From assembly GCA_900465685.1 (NCBI GenBank), contig UEGR01000007.1, positions 62,001 through 126,000 on the forward strand: DNA of 64,000 nucleotides. Direction: 5' to 3'. Every line of letters begins with the position of its first letter. Position 1 is the first letter of the stretch. Below, one piece after another: positions 1-9,240 of this stretch. Source of the stretch: Hyphomicrobiales bacterium (GTDB lineage Bacteria; Pseudomonadota; Alphaproteobacteria; Rhizobiales; Rhizobiaceae). A program made the translations under genes and the position numbers. Under the pieces are notes generated by a model, which worked only from the letters and a program-made list of their open reading frames with translations, made no database searches and was not told where the DNA came from.

Positions 1-2
1 CG

Positions 3-467
3 CTGTTCTGCGATTGCGACTTCCTGTTTCTCGGCGATATTGCCGGATTGCAGGCCTATAACGACCCGTCAAAGGCGGTTTATTGCGTTCAGCACGACTA
101 TCAGCCGAAAGACAGCGTCAAGATGGACGGCAAGGTGCAGACGACCTATCCGCGCAAGAACTGGTCGTCCTGCATGTTGTTCAACTGCGAACATCCTTCG
201 ACGCGCCAGCTGACGCCGGAACTCGTCAACCGCGAAACGGGCGCTTTCCTGCATCGCATGCAATGGGCTGCTGATGATGAAATCGGCGCATTGCCGACCG
301 AGTATAACTGGCTTGAAGGCTGGAACGAAAAGCCGGAACACGGCCTGCCGAAAGTCGTGCATTACACGAGCGGCGGTCCATGGTTCAAGGACTGGCAGAA
401 TGTCGATTATGCCGATCTCTGGCGCGCCGAGGCCGACATTGTTGAACCGGGCTGGAAGCCGATCTGA
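3..467 (+). CDS. Glycosyltransferase, 3' part only
   Basis: The reading frame is open from the first bases of the window, so the true start lies upstream and only about the last 154 residues are present. The visible protein opens with LFCDCDFLFLGDI. That is a DCD motif in a hydrophobic strand, as in the metal/nucleotide-sugar (DXD) site of GT-A fold glycosyltransferases. It continues with YNWLEGWNE and VVHYTSGGPWF, a late His-containing segment that fits the second metal ligand of GT8-like enzymes. The next gene, 65 bp downstream, is a GT25 transferase in the same direction. The role is probably transfer of a sugar to a surface glycan. Substrate and exact family are not determinable. Confidence 0.65.
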   Translation: MFCDCDFLFLGDIAGLQAYNDPSKAVYCVQHDYQPKDSVKMDGKVQTTYPRKNWSSCMLFNCEHPSTRQLTPELVNRETGAFLHRMQWAADDEIGALPTEYNWLEGWNEKPEHGLPKVVHYTSGGPWFKDWQNVDYADLWRAEADIVEPGWKPI

Positions 468-532
468 TCGCCAGCCTTGATCGCGCGAAAAATCCTACAG
501 CTTTTTAACCGGCTCCACGCTACATAGATGCC

Positions 533-1369
533 ATGAACGAAACGCGTCATGAATCTCCAGCGCAAGGCGGATCACAACAACCTGCCGCGCAGCAAAAACC
601 AGACGGCCCGAAGAGGGCCGGTTCTGTGGCATTGGAAGACGGCCCAAAGAGGGCCGTCAAGGCTTTCATCATCCATCTGAAGCGGGCGAGTGATCGTCAG
701 CCGCAGGTGGCGCAGCTCATTGAAAGCCTGCCAATGCGGGCGGAAGTGATTGACGCCATTGACGGGCGCGTGCTCGATGAAGACACCATCCAGCGCGTCT
801 ATCGCCGCTCGGTGCACAAGCCGCACTACCCCTTCCCCCTCAGCACCAATGAGATTGCCTGCTTTCTGTCGCATCGCAAGGCATGGCAAGCCATTGTCGA
901 TCAGAAGATCGACGCTGGTTTCGTGCTGGAAGACGATGTCGAGCTGACGCCGGAATTTGCAGCGGCTTTTCAGGCTGCTCTGCAACTCGTTGACCATGAC
1001 AGTTTCATCCGTTTCCCCTTCCGCGAACGGGAAACGGGCCGGGAAGTGCTGAATATCGACGGCGTTCGTGTTATCCTGCCTGTACCGGTTGGCCTTGGCA
1101 TGGTTGCCCAGCTTGTCGGGCGGGAGGCTGCAAGACGGCTGCTGGCCGCGACCGAGACGTTTGACCGGCCGGTGGACACCACGGCGCAGATGAACTGGGT
1201 GACGGGGCTGAAGCCGCTTTCCGTCCTGCCCGGCGGCGTACGTGAAGTGTCAGTGCGATTAGGTGGCAGCACTATCCAGAAATCCCGTTCACTGCCTGAT
1301 AAGCTGAAGCGGGAAATCCTGCGTCCGCTTTATCGCTGGAAAATCAAATCCCGCTCTCTTAAAGGATAA
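533..1369 (+). CDS. Glycosyltransferase family 25 (LPS-type sugar transferase)
   Basis: A cytoplasmic glycosyltransferase of 278 residues. After a low-complexity N-terminal tail of about 40 residues comes the GT25 core: FIIHLKRASDR (45-55), FLSHRKAW (111-118) and the acidic VLEDDVEL (131-138). These are hallmarks of the LgtF/Lic2B family, which adds hexoses to lipooligosaccharide core or related glycans. The tail contains DGPKRA twice, 12 residues apart, reflecting a 36-base repeat in the DNA. Start is the ATG at 533; no strong ribosome binding site is visible. It sits among other glycan genes on the same strand. Family assignment is firm, acceptor unknown. Confidence 0.85.
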   Translation: MNETRHESPAQGGSQQPAAQQKPDGPKRAGSVALEDGPKRAVKAFIIHLKRASDRQPQVAQLIESLPMRAEVIDAIDGRVLDEDTIQRVYRRSVHKPHYPFPLSTNEIACFLSHRKAWQAIVDQKIDAGFVLEDDVELTPEFAAAFQAALQLVDHDSFIRFPFRERETGREVLNIDGVRVILPVPVGLGMVAQLVGREAARRLLAATETFDRPVDTTAQMNWVTGLKPLSVLPGGVREVSVRLGGSTIQKSRSLPDKLKREILRPLYRWKIKSRSLKG

Positions 1370-1459
1370 AGCGGTTTCCTTTGAAATAGAACTGCCCTAG
1401 CTATTTGTCTTGCGCATGTCGCGACCCGCGAAACCGCGCAGCTTTGCTGGAATATTCTC

Positions 1460-2173
1460 GTGAGGATTGCCTTGTCAGTTCCAATTCTTCTTTATCACCA
1501 GATTGATGTTCCGCCCCGGCACAAGGCGCCTTTTCGTAGCATGACCGTGCATCCCGACCGCTTTCGCAGCCAGATGGCCTGGCTGAAACGCCTCGGTTAC
1601 CAGGGATTGTCGTTCAAGGATGCACTGCCCTACATCTATGGCGGCAAAAAGGGCAAAGTCGCGGTCATCACCTTCGATGACGGCTTTGAAAATGTGTTCC
1701 GTAACGCACTGCCTGTCTTGCAGGAGCATGGCTTCACCGCCACGAATTATTTCGTCGCCAACCAGATCGGCGGCTTCAACCTCTGGGATCAGAAAATCGG
1801 CGTGGCGCGGGCCAATTGCATGAGCGCCACCGAAATGCGGGAATGGGCCGCGCTCGGTCACGAGGTGGGATCCCACACGCTCGACCATATCAATCTGCGT
1901 GAGGCCAGCGATGCAGAGGCGCAAGTGCAGATCCGGCAATCCCGCGAAAAGATCGAGGATTTGCTCGGGCAGGAAGTGATCTCCTTCGCCTATCCCTATG
2001 GCGGCGAGAATGACAGAACGCGCAAGATCGTCGAGCAGGCAGGCTATAAATATGCAACCACGACGGAAAGACGTCGCGCAAAACCAACAGACGATCCGTT
2101 CGGCATTCCGCGCCTGACGATCCGGCGTAACGATATATGGCTACAGTTCCTGCGGAAGTGCCTGCTGGGTTAG
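1460..2173 (+). CDS. Polysaccharide deacetylase (NodB/CE4 family)
   Basis: A 237-residue protein of the carbohydrate esterase 4 family, which removes N- or O-acetyl groups from polysaccharides using a divalent metal. The motifs are clear: TFDDGF (71-76) with the catalytic Asp and metal-binding Asp, SHTLDH with His139 and His143 as metal ligands, and FAYPYGG near 177-183 for motif 3. The chosen start is GTG at 1460, followed by a short hydrophobic stretch (IALSVPILLYHQID). This is the usual beginning of the catalytic domain, so a separate signal peptide is not obvious. It follows the GT25 gene on the same strand and probably modifies the same glycan. Confidence 0.87.
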   Translation: MRIALSVPILLYHQIDVPPRHKAPFRSMTVHPDRFRSQMAWLKRLGYQGLSFKDALPYIYGGKKGKVAVITFDDGFENVFRNALPVLQEHGFTATNYFVANQIGGFNLWDQKIGVARANCMSATEMREWAALGHEVGSHTLDHINLREASDAEAQVQIRQSREKIEDLLGQEVISFAYPYGGENDRTRKIVEQAGYKYATTTERRRAKPTDDPFGIPRLTIRRNDIWLQFLRKCLLG

Positions 2174-2251
2174 CTTTAGATATTCTTAGTCTGCGTTGGA
2201 CTCATAAAATGTGAGTCCGCCCTACTGATTCGTGCCCGATCTAACTGCGTA

Positions 2252-4189
2252 ATGTCTAACTTAGACAATCGGAATTTACAGAATCGCAGTGACAACAATT
2301 TAGGTAATTCACCGATGCAAATCGACCAAAGCATTATCAATAGATCTGGGAAACGGATTTACTTTGATCCCACCGATAAGCGCGGTGAACAACTTGCGGG
2401 TTCCGATGGGACATTGGCCCCGTATTCTTTGGCCCTTTGGAATGTCGCGTTGAAGCTGTGTCCGTGGGACTACGTGGTCGATGTCGGGTGCAATTATGGG
2501 GAGATGCTGGTTTCAGCTGATTTACCCGTTAAAGCAGAAATCGTTGCATTTGAACCGAACCCACGCATACTTCCTTATTTGAGGAAGACGCTATCGGAGA
2601 GTGGAACACCCGTCCGGCTGATCGAACGGGCTGTCGCCGAGGCTGTTAAGGAATCGACCATTTTTGTGGTCGATGAAGACTGGTCTGGAACTTCCGGTCT
2701 ACCGAAAGAGACAGACGAGACGGTTTTTGGTCATAATCATAGGCATTCCGATATTTCCGTCGCCGTAACTACGCTGGATCATGAATTTCTGGATATCCAG
2801 CCAACGAATATCTGCATCAAAATTGATGTCGAGGGCCACGAGTTTTCCGTGCTGGCAGGTGCAAAGAAGCTCTTCGAGCAAGCCGCAAATTGGGCAGTCG
2901 TACTCGAAATTCTACATATGCGCCCCACAGAAATATCGAAACTTGCAAAAGATTATTCACTCTATGTTCTGGAAAAGCATTCGGAGAAAATCGTCAAACT
3001 AGACGGTGCTAACCCCAGCCGCCTGGAACATCAAATTTCTGACCTTTCACTATATTTACAAGACGCTCTCCTGGTTAGTTCCGATACGATCATCAACGAT
3101 ACAGTACTGTTTCAGATGCCAGCCGATAACGGCGGACTCCAGACGCACAAACTTGGTCACCCAAATTCAACGGAGACGGCTCCGAGGCGTGTGGTGTACA
3201 CGGCACTCATTGGTGCGTATGAACTTCTCAACGAACAACCCGTAGCAGAGAGCAGCAAAATCGATTTCATCTGCTTCACAGATGACCCGGCTCTTGTCAG
3301 CGAAAGTTGGGAAATTCGGTTGATTGAACCAAGATTCCCGAGGGACACTATTCGCAGCGCTCGGTATCTGAAGGTTATGGGACCGGACATATTGGGCGAA
3401 TATGACGAGTCCTTATGGATCGACAATTCCATAGTTCTTCGCGCAACGCCTGAGTCTATTCTTGATGAGTGGCTCGCCGATGCGGATTTTACACTTCCGT
3501 TGCATGGTTATCGCGAGAGCGTCGCAGGCGAATTCGACGCCGTCGACGCCGCTGGCTACGACGATCCATCACGCATTTACGAACAGATGATCACCTATGC
3601 AGCAGTACGTCCTGCCGTACTGGAAGAAAAGCCATACGCGACCAATTTTATGGCGCGCCGACACACCGCCCACCTACGCGAAGCAATGCGCCTATGGTAC
3701 GAACAGATACTTCGCTATTCACGAAGGGACCAATTATCGCTCAACTATGCTCTTTCTGTTACTGGTCTCCCAGCGCACGGTATAGACATGGACCTGTTCC
3801 AAACGGACAAGCATCAGTGGCCCGTCAGTCGCGAACGCAAGACCAATGTGACACGGGGACAGTTGTCCAATGTCCTGAGAATTCCTCATGTTGAAATGGG
3901 GCGCCTTGAAAACACGGCGGCGGCTTTGCAAAATGCGCTTACGCAGGAAACCGCCTTGCGCAATGAGACCGAAAGCAAGGTGTTAAATCTGCAGGCGGCG
4001 CTTGCAGCAGCCCAAGGCGAGTTAAATTCGCTTAGATCCAGCTCGTCTTGGCGTGTCACTCAGCCCTTGCGCTGGGCTGGTTCACATCTCGCCGTTCACA
4101 ATCGCACTATAATAAAAAGAGGCGTTCGCGCGTTATGGCGAACAATCACGCTCGCCAGCGTCCGTAACCAAGGTGATCGCGATCATTGA
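2252..4189 (+). CDS. FkbM methyltransferase fused to a DUF616 (TOD1/MUCI70-like) glycosyltransferase domain
   Basis: A 645-residue protein with three parts. Residues about 50-260 are an FkbM-type SAM methyltransferase: VVDVGCNYG (75-83) is the SAM-binding loop, FEPNP the acidic loop, and IDVEGHEFSVLAGA the FkbM signature. Residues about 308-530 resemble DUF616: VVYTALIGAYE, FICFTDDP, and LWIDNSIVL. The C-terminus has an Ala/Leu/Glu-rich coiled coil (about 553-600) ending in SSSWRVTQPLRW, a tail often seen on large glycan-modifying proteins. Start ATG 2252 lacks a clear ribosome site; ATG 2315 is an alternative. The gene is visibly AT-richer than its neighbours, which suggests transfer. Likely methylates and glycosylates a surface glycan; the domain calls are from motifs only. 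Confidence 0.75.
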   Translation: MSNLDNRNLQNRSDNNLGNSPMQIDQSIINRSGKRIYFDPTDKRGEQLAGSDGTLAPYSLALWNVALKLCPWDYVVDVGCNYGEMLVSADLPVKAEIVAFEPNPRILPYLRKTLSESGTPVRLIERAVAEAVKESTIFVVDEDWSGTSGLPKETDETVFGHNHRHSDISVAVTTLDHEFLDIQPTNICIKIDVEGHEFSVLAGAKKLFEQAANWAVVLEILHMRPTEISKLAKDYSLYVLEKHSEKIVKLDGANPSRLEHQISDLSLYLQDALLVSSDTIINDTVLFQMPADNGGLQTHKLGHPNSTETAPRRVVYTALIGAYELLNEQPVAESSKIDFICFTDDPALVSESWEIRLIEPRFPRDTIRSARYLKVMGPDILGEYDESLWIDNSIVLRATPESILDEWLADADFTLPLHGYRESVAGEFDAVDAAGYDDPSRIYEQMITYAAVRPAVLEEKPYATNFMARRHTAHLREAMRLWYEQILRYSRRDQLSLNYALSVTGLPAHGIDMDLFQTDKHQWPVSRERKTNVTRGQLSNVLRIPHVEMGRLENTAAALQNALTQETALRNETESKVLNLQAALAAAQGELNSLRSSSSWRVTQPLRWAGSHLAVHNRTIIKRGVRALWRTITLASVRNQGDRDH

Positions 4190-4242
4190 ATTTAGATTCT
4201 GTCAAAGCGAAGCCAATCCCATGATCAAACTCAGATTAGCAA

Positions 4243-5328
4243 TCAAACCGAAGCTTTCATCGCAGTATGATTAGCTAACCGCTTCTGCAAATCCACCATA
4301 AAGCCGCGTTCGACCAGACATTCCGGTCCCGTATATTGAACGGAGCCGGAATAGACCAGCGACAGGTCGTCGGAAAACCGGCCGCTTCCGACGATAGCTT
4401 TGTAATGCTCCGATCCGCCTGCGTGGCTTCCTTCCGACGCAATCCGCTGGAACTCTTCAACCGAGCGCGACGAAAACCGGTAGTGCAGCAGCGCGCCGGT
4501 GACAGGCAAATAGTTGCGGAAGCAAGGGCCCGGCCCGTGAATACTGCCCCGGCGGTAATCGGTCTTATGGTCGACCCAGATCAACGGAAACTTGGACAGG
4601 CGCATGCTGCGTCCAAAAAGGCGCTGGCGCGGACCGCCGCGCACGGCGACGCCGAAGCGCTCTTGCTGCACCGTGTAACCATCGCCATCGAAATGTGACG
4701 ACACTTCAAACGGATATTGCGTTCCGTCATCAACAAATACGCCGTCGCGCAGCAGACCGGCGGGATACATGTCGATCATCGGCGCCAGACAGCGCCGGAT
4801 TCCGCTCGCTTCCAGTTCCTGAATGAAATCGCGCAGGCTGCGCTGTTCCATGCGTGGAAAGACGAAGAACTCGTCTGCATCCACCGAAAGATACCAGCGG
4901 CGGCGACCGTAAATATTGAATATCGCATCGCGCCAGGCGCGCCCGCGATTGGCCTCCGCATAGCGAACATCGGAAACGAACAGATCGACATCGGCGGCAT
5001 TGGCGAGAATCTCAGCCGTCCCGTCATCCGACTTGTCATCCACGACGATAAAACGTGTGACACCCAGCGCACGATAATAACGCAGGAACGAATTCAGATA
5101 AGCGGCGGCATTGCGCACCACGCAGATCAGCGGCAGATCGTCCGGCAGCAAAGCCGCGAAACTTCCAGACGACGCAATCAGATTGGCCTTGCTGCGTCTT
5201 TTGGGAACAGACAGCCGCGCATGACGCCAGCGCAACTTGAACTGCTGTGCCGACGAAGCGCGCCAATAGGCGGCCCAATCCAACTCGTTTGACGCTGGAT
5301 AGTGCATGGGCGGCAAAGCGGACTTCAT
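4243..5328 (-). CDS. Glycosyltransferase family 2-like protein
   Basis: A glycosyltransferase of about 361 residues with a GT-A fold (the Glyco_tranf_2_4 / GT92-like group). Seen in the sequence: LICVVRNAAAYLNSFLRYYRALGVTR, the usual start of this domain; VVDDKSDDGTAE, the nucleotide-binding loop; and WYLSVDADEFF with the DXD metal site. A histidine-containing segment LLHYRF lies near the C-terminus. The ATG at 5328 is chosen. A GTG six codons upstream (5346) is also open, and neither has a strong ribosome site. It converges on the FkbM fusion gene and is the last glycan gene before hemA. Donor and acceptor cannot be told. Confidence 0.8.
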   Translation of the reverse strand: MKSALPPMHYPASNELDWAAYWRASSAQQFKLRWRHARLSVPKRRSKANLIASSGSFAALLPDDLPLICVVRNAAAYLNSFLRYYRALGVTRFIVVDDKSDDGTAEILANAADVDLFVSDVRYAEANRGRAWRDAIFNIYGRRRWYLSVDADEFFVFPRMEQRSLRDFIQELEASGIRRCLAPMIDMYPAGLLRDGVFVDDGTQYPFEVSSHFDGDGYTVQQERFGVAVRGGPRQRLFGRSMRLSKFPLIWVDHKTDYRRGSIHGPGPCFRNYLPVTGALLHYRFSSRSVEEFQRIASEGSHAGGSEHYKAIVGSGRFSDDLSLVYSGSVQYTGPECLVERGFMVDLQKRLANHTAMKASV

Positions 5329-5691
5329 AAGTGGGTTGTCTTTCACGGGGAACTAATCAGCGACATATTGGTGTTTTTTGCTGGCAAATCTATGCCCGCA
5401 CGAATCACGCTGTGTTATGTCGCGACAAGAATGCGTGAACACTGATATCTGCCAGCCCCGCGCTTTTGGCTGCATTTGCTTGATCTCGATCAATGCTGCT
5501 TCAATAAAACGTGGCAAATTGCCCGCAACCGCGCCATGGACGACAAAGGCCAAAAGCGCTAGTTAAGGCAAAGACAAGCGCATCGGCCTAAAAATCGGGA
5601 GCGATTTTTCGGAAACACGGTGCGTCGAATCAAATAGTTAGAGCGAGTTTTGTGCGTCCGGAAGGACGCGCGGCCCTCTAAGGAGCGCATG
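5329..5691. other. Intergenic region between the GT2 gene and hemA
   Basis: This divergent spacer of about 360 bases carries the control region of hemA. It contains a near-perfect FNR/FixK-type palindrome (5480-5493) and a strong ribosome site just before hemA. No other gene is supported in it. Confidence 0.7.
5480..5493. promoter_or_regulatory. FNR/FixK-type binding site upstream of hemA
   Basis: TTGATCTCGATCAA is an exact TTGAT-N4-ATCAA palindrome, the consensus bound by FNR/FixK/FnrN regulators. It lies about 200 bases before the hemA start. Oxygen-responsive control of hemA by such regulators is known in other alphaproteobacteria; here it is inferred from the site alone. Confidence 0.7.
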
Positions 5692-6969
5692 ATGGATTAT
5701 CGCCGGTTTTTCGAAGAAGCGATTGATCAGTTGCACGCCGAGAAGCGTTACCGCGTTTTCGCCGATCTTGAACGCATCGTCGGACGTTTCCCCCGCGCGA
5801 TCTGGCGAAACAACGGCACGGCCCGTGAAATCACCGTCTGGTGTTCCAACGATTATCTCGGCATGGGTCACCATCCCGACGTGATCAAGGCCATGTGCGA
5901 CACCGCAAGCAATGCCGGTTCCGGCGCTGGCGGCACGCGCAACATTTCCGGCAACAACCATCCGCTGGTTGAGCTGGAAGCCGAGCTGGCCGATCTGCAC
6001 GGCAAGGAAGCCGGTCTGGTTTTCACCTCCGGTTTCATTTCCAACGAAGCCTCGATCTCGACCATTGCGCGCCTGTTGCCAAACTGCCTGATCCTGTCCG
6101 ACGAGCTGAACCATGCCTCGATGATCGAAGGCGTGCGCCGCTCGGGCGCAGAGAAGAAGATTTTCCGTCACAACGACGTCGAGCATCTGGAACAGCTTTT
6201 GAAGGCCGCCGATCCGGCGCGCGCCAAGCTGATCGTGTTCGAATCCGTCTATTCGATGGATGGCGATATTGCGCCAATCGAAAAGATTGCCGATCTGGCC
6301 GACAAATATAATGCCATGACCTATATCGATGAAGTTCATGCCGTCGGCATGTACGGCACGCGCGGCGGCGGCATCACCGACCGTGATGGTCTGGCGCACC
6401 GCATCGACATTATCGAAGGTACGCTTGCCAAGGCTTTCGGTGCGCTTGGCGGCTATATCACCGGCTCACGCGCCATTATCGACGCTGTTCGCTCCTATGC
6501 GCCGGGCTTCATCTTCACGACCGCCCTGCCGCCATCGGTAGCAGCGGCTGCAACGGCTTCGATCCGCCATCTCAAGGCATCACAAGTCGAGCGCGATGGT
6601 CAGCAGCGTCAGGCGCAGCAGGCCAAGGACGTGCTTTCGGCAGCGGACCTGCCCGTCATGCCTTCAGACACGCATATCGTGCCCGTGCTGGTCGGCGATC
6701 CCGAGCTTTGCAAGAAGGCCAGCGATCGGCTGCTCGATGTGCATGGCATCTATATCCAGCCAATCAACTATCCGACCGTGCCACGCGGCACCGAACGCCT
6801 GCGCATCACGCCGTCGCCGCTGCATGACGATGCGCTGATCGACGGGTTGAAGGATGCGTTGCTGGAAGTCTGGAACGCGCTTGGCATTCCCTTTGCCGAA
6901 AACGATGCCCCGCAGGCAGCCAGTTCTGAGCGCGTTGTGCCGCTGATGGTTTCCAAGGCGGGCGGCTAA
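5692..6969 (+). CDS. hemA: 5-aminolevulinate synthase
   Basis: Condenses glycine with succinyl-CoA to 5-aminolevulinate, the first step of haem synthesis by the Shemin (C4) route typical of alphaproteobacteria; PLP-dependent and cytoplasmic. The N-terminus [20 protein letters not shown] is characteristic of the family. [10 protein letters not shown], the VYSMDGD and [12 protein letters not shown] segments and the Schiff-base lysine K247 in EGTLAKAFG are all present. The length (425 residues) is normal. Two ATGs sit in tandem at 5689 and 5692; the second is better spaced (6 bases) from TAAGGAG at 5679-5685. An FNR-type box lies upstream, and a bidirectional terminator follows. Confidence 0.96.
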   Translation: MDYRRFFEEAIDQLHAEKRYRVFADLERIVGRFPRAIWRNNGTAREITVWCSNDYLGMGHHPDVIKAMCDTASNAGSGAGGTRNISGNNHPLVELEAELADLHGKEAGLVFTSGFISNEASISTIARLLPNCLILSDELNHASMIEGVRRSGAEKKIFRHNDVEHLEQLLKAADPARAKLIVFESVYSMDGDIAPIEKIADLADKYNAMTYIDEVHAVGMYGTRGGGITDRDGLAHRIDIIEGTLAKAFGALGGYITGSRAIIDAVRSYAPGFIFTTALPPSVAAAATASIRHLKASQVERDGQQRQAQQAKDVLSAADLPVMPSDTHIVPVLVGDPELCKKASDRLLDVHGIYIQPINYPTVPRGTERLRITPSPLHDDALIDGLKDALLEVWNALGIPFAENDAPQAASSERVVPLMVSKAGG

Positions 6970-6989
6970 GCGCTTCGCAAAGTGCTGAA

Positions 6990-7022
6990 TGAAAAAAGGC
7001 CGGTTTTCACCGGCCTTTTTTC
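6990..7022. terminator. Bidirectional intrinsic terminator
   Basis: The stem GGCCGG/CCGGCC with loop TTTTCA is flanked by A and T runs on its two sides, so it can end both hemA (plus) and the convergent aminotransferase gene (minus). Confidence 0.85.
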
Positions 7023-7024
7023 AA

Positions 7025-8191
7025 TTAAAGCTGCTCGATCCATTTTACGAGCCGCGCTGCGGCCTCGTCGATCTGATGCGGCGCACGACCGAAGCAAAGG
7101 CGGAAGAATGCCTCTCCGCCTTGTCCGAAGGCGCTGCCGGGTGCGAGGCCCACATTGGCCCGGTCGATCATATCGATGGCCGCCTTGACGGAATCAGTCA
7201 CGCCTTCAACGCCGAAGAACAGATAAAATGCGCCTTGCGGCGGCGTGAGGCGCACCTTGCCGGTTGCCTGCAAGGCCGAACACAGCCTGTCGCGGGTGGC
7301 GCGGGCGCGCTCCACCTGCATGGCAATAAACGGTTCGCCCTGATCGAGCGCCGCCACTGCACCGCGCTGCATGAACGGCGCCACGCCGGAATTGGAATAC
7401 TGGATCATGTTTTCGATCACAGGACCGACGGAAGGATGCACGGTCATCCAACCCACGCGCCAGCCCGTCATGGCCCAATTCTTCGAGAAGGAATTGACGA
7501 AGATGATGCGGTCGTCGGGCTCCATGATTTCCATGAAGGACGGGGCATGGCCGCCGCCATAATAGAAATGCGTATAGATCTCGTCGGCGATGATCCAGAG
7601 CCCGTGCTTGCGCGCGAGATCGAGGATAAAACGCAGTGTCTCGCGATCAGCCGTCCATCCGGTCGGGTTGGACGGCGTATTGATGAACAGCGCGCGCGTG
7701 CGCGGCGTGATGGCGGCAGCGATTTTCTCCGGGTCGAGCACCCAGCCATTCGCGCCGAATTCCAGTTCGACCGCAACGGGCACTGCACCTGCGAGACCGG
7801 CTGCGCCGACGAAATTCGGCCAGGCCGGGGACAGATAGATCGCTTCCTCGCCCGCACCGACTGTCGCCGTCAGCGCCATTTCGATGGCATGCATGCCGGA
7901 ACCGGTGACATAGAAATTCTCCGGCTTCAGGGGCAGCGGGAAGTGACGCGCATGATAACGGGCCAGCGCCTCGCGCAGTTCGGGAATACCGGCCTGCCAG
8001 GTATAGAAGGTCTCGCCGTCGGTGATGCTCTTCTGTGCCGCATCGCGAATGAAATCTGGTGTCGGCAGATCGCCCTCGCCGACCCACAACGGAATAAGAC
8101 CCTCGCGGCCTCGGCCATGATTGGCAACGGCGACAATGCCGCTTTCTGGCGCTTGCGCTGCTTCGCGGCGGAGACTGGCTAAAAGTGTCAT
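7025..8191 (-). CDS. PLP-dependent aminotransferase, class I/II
   Basis: A 388-residue fold-type I aminotransferase. Visible motifs are PLWVGEGDLPTPDFI near the N-terminus (substrate-gating region of aspartate-aminotransferase-like enzymes), INTPSNPTGW (the conserved Asn-Pro-Thr-Gly segment), IADEIYTHF (Asp pairing with the PLP nitrogen), and SFSKNWAMTGWRVGW with the Schiff-base lysine. The FYTWQAGIPELREAL segment is typical of the subgroup that uses aspartate, aromatic or related amino acids. Start ATG 8191 has AGGAT just upstream. The gene stands alone between hemA (convergent) and mscL. Exact substrate cannot be fixed from sequence. Confidence 0.88.
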   Translation of the reverse strand: MTLLASLRREAAQAPESGIVAVANHGRGREGLIPLWVGEGDLPTPDFIRDAAQKSITDGETFYTWQAGIPELREALARYHARHFPLPLKPENFYVTGSGMHAIEMALTATVGAGEEAIYLSPAWPNFVGAAGLAGAVPVAVELEFGANGWVLDPEKIAAAITPRTRALFINTPSNPTGWTADRETLRFILDLARKHGLWIIADEIYTHFYYGGGHAPSFMEIMEPDDRIIFVNSFSKNWAMTGWRVGWMTVHPSVGPVIENMIQYSNSGVAPFMQRGAVAALDQGEPFIAMQVERARATRDRLCSALQATGKVRLTPPQGAFYLFFGVEGVTDSVKAAIDMIDRANVGLAPGSAFGQGGEAFFRLCFGRAPHQIDEAAARLVKWIEQL

Positions 8192-8297
8192 GATGATCCT
8201 GCGCTGCTTGGTATGTGTATATCGGCCTTAGCAAGACCCGACCACAAAATCACTCGGCATTTTGTGATGATCCGATCATCGGTATTGATGAATGCCC

Positions 8298-8332
8298 AAA
8301 AGAAAACGGAGCCTTTGCAGGCTCCGCTTTAC
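8298..8332 (-). terminator. Intrinsic terminator of mscL
   Basis: The stem CGGAGCC/GGCTCCG (8307-8326) is followed on the minus strand by a T-rich stretch, about 30 bases past the mscL stop codon. Confidence 0.75.
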
Positions 8333-8355
8333 AATACCGAAAGAAAAAATCCCGA

Positions 8356-8766
8356 TCAGGCCTTCTTGGAAAGCAGATCGCGGATTTCCGTCAGCAGCAC
8401 TTCCTCGCGCGGGGCTTCCGGCTCAGGCTTTGCTTCTTCCTTCTTCTTCATGCGGTTCATGCCCTTGACGACGAGGAACAGAACCCAGGCGATGATCAGG
8501 AAATTGATCAGCAGGGTGACGAAGTTACCATAAGCAACGGTCGCACCGGCTTCACGAGCGGCGGCCAAGGTGGTCTTCGGCTCACCGGCAAGCTGGATGA
8601 ACATGTTCGAGAAGTCGATACCGCCGGTAATCAGACCGATGATCGGCATGATGATATCGTTGACGATGGAATTGACGAGGCCACCGAAAGCACCGCCAAT
8701 GATCACACCGATGGCCAGATCGACCATATTGCCCTTGAGAGCGAATTCCCTGAATTCTTTCAACAT
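8356..8766 (-). CDS. mscL: Large-conductance mechanosensitive channel
   Basis: A 136-residue inner-membrane channel protein that opens under membrane tension and releases solutes on sudden osmotic downshift. The N-terminal [20 protein letters not shown] is the family signature and forms the first pore helix. [10 protein letters not shown] follows, then a periplasmic loop and a second transmembrane helix ([24 protein letters not shown]). A charged cytoplasmic tail ends in the helix [12 protein letters not shown]. Start ATG 8766 has an AGGGAGA ribosome site. The length is normal. Monocistronic, with its own terminator. Confidence 0.97.
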   Translation of the reverse strand: MLKEFREFALKGNMVDLAIGVIIGGAFGGLVNSIVNDIIMPIIGLITGGIDFSNMFIQLAGEPKTTLAAAREAGATVAYGNFVTLLINFLIIAWVLFLVVKGMNRMKKKEEAKPEPEAPREEVLLTEIRDLLSKKA

Positions 8767-9240
8767 TAGCCTGTCTCCCTCACGAGTGCGACTGCATAAC
8801 CGGGCCGTCGTTGTTGCCGTGCGCTCGTCGAATTAATCTGGCGTCAGATAGCTCTGACGGTGAACGATAGAACTGCTCCTGACTGGGGGAGGCTCGAAGA
8901 ACCGTTCTATCAAACTATACTGTATTCAATTGACGAGAGAGGAACGATTCCACAATCTTTGCGAAACCGCACATATCCCGACACACTCTCAGAGCGCATT
9001 TCGATCCGATTGCATCAGATCGCCGCTCCAAATATTTGTTTTCACGCACATCCCATCCGAAAACCGTTTCACACTTTTCAGGATGTGCTCGCAGTTTGTA
9101 TTCGAAAATCTTCAAAGAAAAGATAAACACGTGTATCCGCCGGTAAAACATCCCGTTTTCCATCAATATTCTTGCGTGCATGGCGTGAAAGTGCTTGCGT
9201 CAAACAGACTTGAAGACCTGGGAGAGGAATAAAACCGCCT
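8767..9240. other. Divergent intergenic region with a dispersed repeat
   Basis: A 474-base spacer between mscL (minus) and the hybrid kinase (plus). It holds the promoters of both, a copy of the dispersed palindromic repeat (8992-9090), and GAGAGGAA about 11 bases before the kinase start. I see no supported gene in it. Confidence 0.6.
8992..9090. repeat. Dispersed palindromic repeat, family A, full-length copy
   Basis: It begins GAGCGCATTTCGATC and ends CCGAAAACCGTTTCACACTTTTC...GTGCTC, with an internal GATC-rich inverted stretch. The AAAACCGTTTCACACTTTT core recurs at several other intergenic positions in this window (see 18978, 42310, 54043, 60950), usually close to stop codons or starts. 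No coding capacity. Confidence 0.75.

Noticed and set aside
6989-8182. A 397-codon open frame on the plus strand
   Set aside because: It mirrors the aminotransferase gene, whose PLP motifs are unambiguous on the other strand.
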